DNA of 10,269 nucleotides from JABJJH01 sp047631095 (GTDB taxonomy: Bacteria; Pseudomonadota; Alphaproteobacteria; UBA8366; GCA-2717185): positions 1 to 10,269 of the forward strand of contig JBLHZD010000133.1 of NCBI GenBank assembly GCA_047631095.1. Reading direction: 5' to 3'. Shown piece after piece: positions 5,363-10,269 of this stretch. Within the stretch, counting starts at the first letter, position 1. The number at the start of each line of letters is the position of its first letter. Below the pieces are notes generated by a model. It was not told the origin of the DNA. It saw only the letters and a list, made by a program, of their open reading frames with translations, and ran no database searches. Position numbers and translations under genes: made by a program.

Positions 5363-6721
5363 ATGGGCGTAACAGCGGAACTTTGCGAAAATATTGTCGC
5401 GACGACTTATGACGACCTGACGGAAGATGCGAAAGACCGTGCGCGCCGGTTGGTCATAGACGGCGTTGCCGTTGCTGTTGCGGGCACGGTTCAGGAAGAA
5501 GCGCCGGGGGTTCTGGCGAAGCATGTCCGCGCCCTTGGCGGGGAAGCGCAATCAACGGCGATTGGATTTGGCTTTAAGACGTCGCCGGTGCAAGCGGCGT
5601 ATTTGAACGGCGCCGCCATGCACGTACTGGATTTTGAACCGATGTGGAGCCCGGCCAATCATCAGGTTTCGACCAGTCTGCCTGCCTTATTGGCGCTCGC
5701 GGAACGTGATGGCGCGACGGGCCGGGATATATTGACGGGCATCGTCAAAGGCACGGAGATTATGGGCTGGTTGCGTCAGGCCTCGCGACAAATTGGGCGA
5801 AAGGGCTTGCGGTTTCATCCGCCGGGATTGGTGGGACCTCTGGGGTCGGTCGTCGCGTCTTCGCACATCCTCAATCTCGACTCGATGACCCTGCGTAATG
5901 CGATGGGGATCGCTGCTTCGCGAGCGGGTAGCATCTTCGCCAATGTAGGCACGATGTCGAAATCGATTAATTGCGGTCACGCCGTGGCGATGGGCGTTGA
6001 CGCCGCGTTACTGGCCAGTCACGGATTTAACGCCAACCCGGATGTCATCGAGGCGCCCAACGGTTATATCGAAACTTTTTTCGACTCTGATTTTGTCGCC
6101 GAGGATTTACTGAACTTTGGCCCGCCCTACCGCGTGACGACACCGGGATATGCGATAAAAATGTTTCCCAGTCAGTTTGGCACCCATTTTGTTATTACGG
6201 CGGCGCTGGCGTTGTATGAAAAAATTGGGGGGCGGTCGGCGGAGATTGAAAAAATACACATCACCACGCCCAAAATGGATTACGTCAACAGGCCGTTTCC
6301 TGAAACGGGTCTGGATGGAAAGTTCAGCTGGCAATACACGACCTGCTGCGCCCTCCTTGATGGAACCGTGCGCATGGTGAGCTTTGAGGACGAAAGACGG
6401 TTTCGCGACGATATGGAGGCTATGCTTAAGCGTGTCGAACATGAAACGCGCGATGAACTCGTCGCCGCTTTTGAAGAAATGAAGGTCACCGTTGCAATCA
6501 CAATGAAAGACGGGTCTGTGTATGAACAGACGTGTGATGGACCCAAGGGAAAATACGGTCGGCCGCCGATACCGGAAGAAGAGCATTTGGTGAAAGTTTG
6601 CGATTGCCTGGCCCTGCGTCATGATGCTGGCGTGATCGAGGAAATCATCGGTCTGGCGCGACGTATCGACGACCTGGACGCAGGTGGCGTGCAGGCGTTG
6701 ATGACTTTGCTGGCGCGCTAG
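5363..6721 (+). CDS. MmgE/PrpD family protein
   Basis: A 452-residue cytosolic protein of the MmgE/PrpD family, whose characterised members are 2-methylcitrate dehydratase, cis-aconitate decarboxylase and iminodisuccinate epimerase. Visible family motifs are LNGAAMHVLDFEP (from residue 81; the norm is LNG..H.LDFDD), GTMSKSINCGHAVAMGVDAA (from residue 196; the norm is GTM.KP.H.G), KMFPSQFGTH, and KFSWQYTTCCALLDG (from residue 320). Departures from the norm are an Asp-to-Glu/Pro change after LDF, and Ser-Ile-Asn-Cys where many members have a Pro-Leu-His-Ala run. These suggest a non-canonical substrate rather than methylcitrate. There are no prpB or prpC neighbours, so I do not call it prpD. The ATG is preceded by GGGGCGG. 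It sits between phaZ and the sensor kinase, 25 bases before the latter. The frame is intact. Confidence 0.9.
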   Translation: MGVTAELCENIVATTYDDLTEDAKDRARRLVIDGVAVAVAGTVQEEAPGVLAKHVRALGGEAQSTAIGFGFKTSPVQAAYLNGAAMHVLDFEPMWSPANHQVSTSLPALLALAERDGATGRDILTGIVKGTEIMGWLRQASRQIGRKGLRFHPPGLVGPLGSVVASSHILNLDSMTLRNAMGIAASRAGSIFANVGTMSKSINCGHAVAMGVDAALLASHGFNANPDVIEAPNGYIETFFDSDFVAEDLLNFGPPYRVTTPGYAIKMFPSQFGTHFVITAALALYEKIGGRSAEIEKIHITTPKMDYVNRPFPETGLDGKFSWQYTTCCALLDGTVRMVSFEDERRFRDDMEAMLKRVEHETRDELVAAFEEMKVTVAITMKDGSVYEQTCDGPKGKYGRPPIPEEEHLVKVCDCLALRHDAGVIEEIIGLARRIDDLDAGGVQALMTLLAR

Positions 6722-6746
6722 TTCGAGCAGCAGAAAGGCCCGGCAC

Positions 6747-7103
6747 ATGGAGAATGACCATCGTATGGCGCATCCTGGATTGTATGAAAAAATCGAGCAG
6801 CGCTTTAGCGATCTGGCGGAAGTGTTGTCCGATTGGTTTTGGGAAACCGACAAAAATTTGCGCTTCATCTATCTGTCGGAACGCGTGTTCATGGCGACCG
6901 GCGTTAAGCCTGAGTTCTTTTACAAGAAAACACGCCAGGAACTGACCGTGATCGATGAAAATCGAGAAGGGTGGCGACGCCATTTTCGGGATTTGGAAGA
7001 TCGAAAGCCGTTTAGGAATTTTACTTATCGCCGCCTGGGCCCGAAGGAAGACGTTCAATGGATTAGCACCCGCGGCGTTCCCTATTTTGACAAAACCGGT
7101 TAG
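6747..7103 (+). CDS. First open segment: N-terminal PAS domain of the kinase
   Basis: These 118 codons from ATG 6747 to the amber TAG cover the start of the kinase and nearly all of PAS1. The sequence runs EQRFSDLAEVLSDWFWETDK, then RRHFRDLEDRKPFRNF, and stops at GVPYFDKTG. It aligns end to end with PAS2 downstream (EQRFRDVMDSSFDRFWETDE, GVPFFDEAG), so the two PAS domains arose by tandem duplication. In PAS2 the codon matching the TAG is a valine in GVFKGYRG. As it stands the segment would give a free PAS domain lacking its last strand and the exit helix. Confidence 0.65.
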   Translation: MENDHRMAHPGLYEKIEQRFSDLAEVLSDWFWETDKNLRFIYLSERVFMATGVKPEFFYKKTRQELTVIDENREGWRRHFRDLEDRKPFRNFTYRRLGPKEDVQWISTRGVPYFDKTG

Positions 7104-7142
7104 TTTCAGGGGTATCGGGGCGCCGGCTCAAATATTACAGAA

Positions 7143-9437
7143 GTGTTGACCGCTCGTGAAACGGCGCGTGTCTATGAGCAACGGTTTCGCGATGTGATGG
7201 ATTCGTCCTTTGATCGGTTCTGGGAGACAGACGAGAACCATCGTTTCAGTTTTTTTTCCGATACGTCGGATATGAATGACAAGTTTCCGCAAAAAATCCT
7301 GATCGGTCAAACCAGGTGGGAGGCGGCCGGTCTAAGCGAAGACCACGATGAGAATTGGCGACATCATGTCGAGGACCTGAACGCTCATAGGCCGTTTCGA
7401 GGGTTCCTGTTTCACAGTACTGAAGAAAGTGGCGTCGAATGCTTTTTTAGTATTAACGGTGTCCCGTTTTTTGATGAAGCGGGGGTATTCAAGGGTTATC
7501 GCGGCTCTGCGACGGATATTACAGAGAAGGAGTTGGCTGACCGAGCCGTGGAAACGGCGAATAATCGCCTGGCGTCCGCGTTGAATGGTATTCCGCAGGT
7601 TTTCGCGCTTTGGGACGCAGAAGACCGGCTCGTGATTTGTAATGAGCAGTTTCGGAGAAGTAACCCGGAGGTAAATGATTACATAAAGGTTGGCGTCAGG
7701 TACGAAGATTTTCTACAGGCCTTGATTGATGCAGGATTATTTCCTGCGGCAGTGGGACGCGAAGCGGACTTCAAAGAAGAACGACTGCGCATACATCAGA
7801 CGCCGGGGACATCGATAGAGATTGAGCGGCGGGATGGTCGCTGGCTGTTGTTGTCCGAACAAAAAACTGACAACGGAGAGATTTTAACAATCTCGACAGA
7901 TATCACCGAGCGAAAGAAAATGGAGGAAACGCTCCGCGTGGCGCACGACGAACTGGACGCCCGCGTTATTCAGCGAACCGCGGCGTTACAGGAAAATCAG
8001 GAATTACTTCAAGCCGTCATCGATGCGGCGCCGCTGATTATCAATGTGACGGATAAGGATTTTCGATTTCGCCTCATCAATGAATATGAGGCGGCCCAAT
8101 ATGGTATTCGACCGGAAGACGCAATCGGGAAAACGCTCTTTGATATCACAGATTCCAAACTGGCCGAACGGGTTGCGGCGGCGAACCGGGAGGTCTTCGA
8201 CAGTGGTGAGACATCACCTGGATTGGAGATCGTCGAAGAGTATGCAAACCATCACCGGATTTGGTTATCGACCAAAGCGCCGATTCGCGGCCCGGGTGGG
8301 GAGGTCACAGGGGTCGTCAGCATCGCGCTGGATATCACTGAGCAACGTCATCGCGAAGAGCAATTGCGGCAGGCCCAAAAAATGGAGGTCGTCGGACAAT
8401 TGACCGGGGGTGTCGCCCATGACTTCAATAACTTACTGACGATTGTCATGGGGTACCTGGAGCTCATCAATGAGGCGTATAGCGAAACCGAGGGATTGGC
8501 GGCGCTTGTTAAGGCTGCGATTGATGCGACCAATCGAGGCGGTGCGCTAACCCATCGCCTGCTCGCGTTTTCCAGGCGACAAACCTTGCGGCCAACCTCT
8601 GTCGATATAAATGAGCTTACGGCTGATACCTTGTTGCTCCTGCAACGAACGATTGGAGAATCCGTCGAGATTGAAACTGTATTGGACCCTTCGGCGGAAC
8701 GTGTTTTCGTCGACGCGTCGCAGTTGGAAAATGCGCTGCTGAACCTCGCTGTGAATGCGCGTGATGCGATGAGCAGCGTTGGAAAAATCACAGTGGAGAC
8801 GTCAAACGTAATTCTGGATCAACGCTACGCGGCGACTAATGACGAGGTGGCGCCGGGGCCCTACGTATCGCTCTGTGTGACAGACAATGGCGCGGGGATG
8901 GCGCCAGAGGTTACAGAGCGGATTTTTGAGCCGTTTTTTACGACCAAGGAAGTTGGTCAGGGAAGTGGATTGGGTCTCAGCATGGTTTATGGTTTCGCCA
9001 AACAATCTGGTGGCCATATCACGGTTCATAGTGAATTGGGTAAAGGCGCGACTTTCAAATTGTATTTGCCCCAAATCAAGTCAGCTGCCGCCGAGACGGA
9101 AGAGGCGACGCCGATGGTCAGTACGGGGGCGAAAGGGGAGACAATCTTATTGATCGAGGATGATCCAGACTTGCGAGCTTTGACGCAAAAGCTGTTGGAG
9201 CGTCTGGGTTATGTCGTTTGGGTGGCTGGCGAGGCCGCGGAGGCGGAACAGCTATTGCTGGGAAGAGGTCTACCAGACCTGATTTTGTCTGACATCGTTC
9301 TGCCAAATGGCGTTAGTGGGATTGAATTTGCGGAAAAAGTATCGCGGAAATGGCCATCGATAAAATTATTTTCATGTCCGGATATCCGAAAAAAGCGATT
9401 CTGGAAAATGGGCGACTGCCTGATGACGCCTTGTTGA
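7143..9437 (+). CDS. Main open segment: PAS-PAS-PAS-HisKA-HATPase-partial receiver
   Basis: A 764-codon open stretch in the same frame as the N-terminal segment. The TTG at 7143 has no ribosome binding site; an ATG at 7197 is an equally unproven start. In order it has PAS2 (7160-7540, ending SATDITEKE), PAS3 (7545-7915, ending ISTDITERKK), a coiled linker (about 7920-8010), PAS4 (8010-8345, ending IALDITEQRH), and the phosphoacceptor helix with GGVAHDFNNLL. The His is at 8418-8420, of the HDFNNLL type. The HATPase domain has an N box NLAVNARDAM, DNGAGM, FEPFFTTKEVGQGSGLGLSM and GKGATFKLYLP. The receiver begins ETILLIEDDPD, with its phosphoacceptor Asp at 9291-9293 in LSDIVLP. After about 9365 the reading is out of frame and ends in unrelated residues. 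The enzyme would autophosphorylate and pass phosphate to its own receiver. Signal and output partner are unknown. Confidence 0.8.
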   Translation: MLTARETARVYEQRFRDVMDSSFDRFWETDENHRFSFFSDTSDMNDKFPQKILIGQTRWEAAGLSEDHDENWRHHVEDLNAHRPFRGFLFHSTEESGVECFFSINGVPFFDEAGVFKGYRGSATDITEKELADRAVETANNRLASALNGIPQVFALWDAEDRLVICNEQFRRSNPEVNDYIKVGVRYEDFLQALIDAGLFPAAVGREADFKEERLRIHQTPGTSIEIERRDGRWLLLSEQKTDNGEILTISTDITERKKMEETLRVAHDELDARVIQRTAALQENQELLQAVIDAAPLIINVTDKDFRFRLINEYEAAQYGIRPEDAIGKTLFDITDSKLAERVAAANREVFDSGETSPGLEIVEEYANHHRIWLSTKAPIRGPGGEVTGVVSIALDITEQRHREEQLRQAQKMEVVGQLTGGVAHDFNNLLTIVMGYLELINEAYSETEGLAALVKAAIDATNRGGALTHRLLAFSRRQTLRPTSVDINELTADTLLLLQRTIGESVEIETVLDPSAERVFVDASQLENALLNLAVNARDAMSSVGKITVETSNVILDQRYAATNDEVAPGPYVSLCVTDNGAGMAPEVTERIFEPFFTTKEVGQGSGLGLSMVYGFAKQSGGHITVHSELGKGATFKLYLPQIKSAAAETEEATPMVSTGAKGETILLIEDDPDLRALTQKLLERLGYVVWVAGEAAEAEQLLLGRGLPDLILSDIVLPNGVSGIEFAEKVSRKWPSIKLFSCPDIRKKRFWKMGDCLMTPC

Positions 9438-9538
9438 TAAGCAAGCCGTTTCGGCGAAAGGAATTGGGCGAAATTTTACGGAGCCAATTAGACGACCCTA
9501 CGCCATCGTCCTCGCCAAACGACAGCGCCAGCGACTAA
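9350..9538 (+). CDS. Displaced C-terminal end of the receiver domain
   Basis: Only the part from about 9365 on is meaningful. It gives IIFMSGYPKKA, LISKPFRRKELGEILRSQL and a short Ser/Asp-rich tail. These are receiver-domain landmarks: the Ser of MSGY, and the Lys of SKPF that contacts the phosphoryl group. The ATG at 9350 overlaps the upstream frame and is not a natural start. Restoring one A in the run at 9362-9365 fuses it to the kinase. Confidence 0.6.
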   Translation: MAIDKIIFMSGYPKKAILENGRLPDDALLISKPFRRKELGEILRSQLDDPTPSSSPNDSASD

Positions 9539-9621
9539 GGTAGACCTAACTGACCCGTGTACAGGCCATAGGCCGTGAGGACGGACAGAATTATGAAACT
9601 GATGATAAAGTAATGTCGCAT
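9535..9621 (-). CDS. Possible 28-residue single-pass membrane peptide
   Basis: On the minus strand an ATG (9621-9619) opens 28 codons ending at TAG (9537-9535). The peptide begins MRHYFIISFIILSVLTAYGL and ends in a short polar tail with YTGQLGLP. That gives a positively charged start, a hydrophobic stretch of roughly 15 residues and a Gly/Pro-containing tail, typical of small inner-membrane proteins. AAAGG lies ten bases before the start. Its stop overlaps the stop of the kinase gene tail to tail. The ancestral tRNA-Val gene would have lain just upstream of it. I do not recognise a family. The chance-ORF explanation remains open because it is short. Confidence 0.4.
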   Translation of the reverse strand: MRHYFIISFIILSVLTAYGLYTGQLGLP

Positions 9622-9650
9622 GCCTGCGTCGCCTTTAAAAACGGCGGGCT

Positions 9651-9673
9651 AAAATCAGATTTTGGTGAATCTG
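9651..9673 (-). terminator. Weak terminator of the former tRNA-Val gene
   Basis: Reading leftward, CAGATT (9673-9668) pairs with AATCTG (9661-9656) around a six-base loop, then ATTTT follows (9655-9651). The stem starts within the CCA end of the tRNA remnant, as is usual for tRNA terminators. The short stem and T run make it a weak call. Confidence 0.35.
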
Positions 9674-9716
9674 GTGGGCGCGACAGGGATTGAACCTGTG
9701 ACCACTGCCGTGTGAA
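9672..9716 (-). other. Attachment site: 45-nt 3' fragment of tRNA-Val(CAC)
   Basis: The minus strand carries the 3' part of a tRNA. It has an anticodon loop TTCACAC (9716-9710, anticodon CAC), the 3' anticodon strand GGCAGT, and a T arm ACAGG-TTCAATC-CCTGT. The 3' acceptor strand CGCGCCC, discriminator A and encoded CCA complete it. Upstream of the loop, where the 5' anticodon strand GCAGT-GCC complement and D arm should be, the sequence is unrelated, so the gene is not complete. This is the classic footprint left when a tyrosine integrase recombines in the anticodon loop and duplicates the tRNA 3' end. The CCA end points left, so chromosome lies to the left, the element lies to the right, and the intact tRNA-Val should stand at the element's far right end. 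Confidence 0.85.
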
Positions 9717-9823
9717 ACCGGAGGTCATCATACTCTAAACTTCGATATCGCCGCAATACCTACGATATAACATTCGATAAAACGCTATTTTCCGCATCAA
9801 ACCGCAGTGGATATGATATGCTG

Positions 9824-9862
9824 TGGTTGCTAGTTGGTAGCTAGAAATTAAATTAGCAACCA
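9824..9862. repeat. Inverted repeat just before the integrase gene
   Basis: TGGTTGCTA (9824-9832) and TAGCAACCA (9854-9862) are exact 9-bp inverted repeats with a 21-base spacer. GCTAG also occurs twice, 11 bases apart (9829-9833 and 9840-9844). The right arm ends 14 bases before the integrase start, and a possible -10 box TATGAT lies at 9812-9817. Candidate roles are an operator for integrase self-control or integrase arm-binding sites. Confidence 0.5.
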
Positions 9863-9876
9863 GTTTGGAGATGGCT

Positions 9877-10269
9877 ATGGCTATTAATCGAAAAAACGTG
9901 ACCAAACGAGCGGTGGACGCTCTAAAGCCCGGCGACGTAATTTGGGATGAAGATGTTCGCGGTTTTGGTGTTCGCTGCCAACGCCGCGATAAGGTTTTTG
10001 TGCTCAAATATCGCTTTCATGGTCGCCAACGTTGGCTATCAATTGGTAAACATGGATCTCCTTGGACCGCTGAAAAGGCCAAGGTTGAAGCGAAAAGATT
10101 ACTTGGTTTTGTCGCTGATGGAAAAGACCCCGCGGAGTCACGCGACGATATCAAAAAAGATATTCCTGTCTCGGCTTTGTGCGATTTGTATTTAAATGAG
10201 GGTGTGGCGACGAAGAAACCCTCCACGATCGCGACGGATAACGGTCGTATAGAGCGCCATATAAAACCT
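9877..10269 (+). CDS. Tyrosine-type site-specific integrase, N-terminal part (runs off window)
   Basis: 131 codons are visible, with no stop before the window edge. The sequence matches the N-terminal region of P4/DUF4102-type phage and island integrases. It has VTKRAVDALKPGD, WDEDVRGFGVRC, FVLKYRFHGRQRWLSIGKHG, TAEKAKVEAKRLLG and DGKDPAE, then the start of the core-binding SAM-like domain (VSALCDLYLNEG, KKPSTIATDNGRIERHI). The catalytic domain with the Arg-His-Arg-Tyr residues lies outside. Two ATGs compete (9871 and 9877); GGAG at 9867-9870 touches the first but is six bases from the second, so 9877 is preferred. The enzyme would integrate and excise the element at tRNA-Val, with the site lying directly upstream. 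Confidence 0.92.
   Translation, partial: MAINRKNVTKRAVDALKPGDVIWDEDVRGFGVRCQRRDKVFVLKYRFHGRQRWLSIGKHGSPWTAEKAKVEAKRLLGFVADGKDPAESRDDIKKDIPVSALCDLYLNEGVATKKPSTIATDNGRIERHIKP

Larger units (their letters stand above)
6747..9538 (+). pseudogene. Interrupted cytosolic multi-PAS hybrid histidine kinase
   Basis: Read through its lesions, this is one gene of about 930 codons. It encodes four PAS domains, a HisKA phosphoacceptor domain, a HATPase domain and a C-terminal receiver, with no membrane segments. An in-frame TAG at 7101-7103 interrupts the first PAS domain; the same frame continues at once with FQGYRGAGSNITEV. A one-base deletion near 9361-9365 (AAAA where AAAAA would keep the frame) breaks the receiver after KWPSIK, and the sequence resumes one frame over as IIFMSGYPKKAILENG. 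The ribosome binding site GAAAGG (6733-6738) precedes ATG 6747, 25 bases after the MmgE/PrpD gene, so it was the last gene of that operon. Kinase core residues are intact, which suggests recent damage, sequencing error, or residual function from an internal start. Confidence 0.8.
9672..10269 (+). mobile_element. Left end of an integrated element (island or prophage), continues beyond window
   Basis: It begins at the tRNA-Val attachment fragment, and an outward-reading tyrosine integrase follows after 160 bases. The spacer 9717-9876 is more AT-rich than the genes to the left. Only the first 0.6 kb is visible, so its type and cargo are unknown. Confidence 0.8.

Noticed and set aside
5363..6721. 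Naming the MmgE/PrpD gene prpD
   Set aside because: Key motifs differ from 2-methylcitrate dehydratase and there are no prpB or prpC neighbours, so only the family name is supported.
6107..6868. 253-codon minus-strand frame across the end of the MmgE/PrpD gene
   Set aside because: It is antisense to an intact conserved gene and to the start of the kinase, with no recognisable domain.
233..7103. Genome-wide reassignment of TAG to an amino acid
   Set aside because: TAG ends several intact genes here at sensible points followed by terminators or the next gene, and the TAG at 233 is better explained by paired homopolymer indels.
9672..9750. Complete tRNA gene on the minus strand
   Set aside because: Only the half from the anticodon loop to CCA is present; the 5' anticodon strand, D arm and 5' acceptor strand are missing.

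Overview
The window looks like chromosomal DNA from an alphaproteobacterium, probably Rhodospirillales-like. The supporting traits are moderate GC, a PAS/class III cyclase of the type common in that group, an intracellular PHA depolymerase, an MmgE/PrpD protein, an LLM flavin oxidoreductase and a cytosolic PAS hybrid histidine kinase. This placement is inferred from protein style only; no marker gene is present. All protein genes are on the + strand except one possible 28-residue membrane peptide near 9.6 kb.

Layout. (1) 1-1289: a decayed PAS-cyclase gene, entered mid-gene, with several frameshifts, an in-frame TAG and lost catalytic residues. (2) 1345-2172: an unrecognised protein made of two copies of one ~140-residue domain, closed by a GC-rich hairpin and a rho-independent terminator. 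(3) 2416-3567: an LLM-class flavin-dependent oxidoreductase as a single-gene unit, with a hairpin covering its ribosome binding site and a strong terminator behind it. (4) 3625-4058: a regulatory intergenic region with two dyads and a good promoter. (5) 4059-9538: a likely operon of phaZ (PHA depolymerase), an MmgE/PrpD protein and a multi-PAS hybrid histidine kinase. The kinase is broken by an amber codon in its first PAS domain and by a one-base frameshift in its receiver domain. (6) 9535-9621 (minus): the possible small membrane peptide. (7) 9672-10269: the edge of an integrated element. It begins with a 45-nt 3' fragment of tRNA-Val(CAC), followed by a tyrosine integrase that runs off the window.

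How it fits together. PhaZ would release hydroxyacids from storage granules, and the MmgE/PrpD enzyme could act on an organic acid; that link is inferred from co-location only. The four metabolic or unknown-function genes are fully open, while both large signalling genes carry disruptions. This suggests relaxed selection on signalling, or homopolymer errors in the assembly. The clearest lead to something new lies off the right edge: the element announced by the integrase and its attachment site, whose cargo is not visible here. Inside the window the best leads are the duplicated-domain protein, the small membrane peptide and the phaZ control region.
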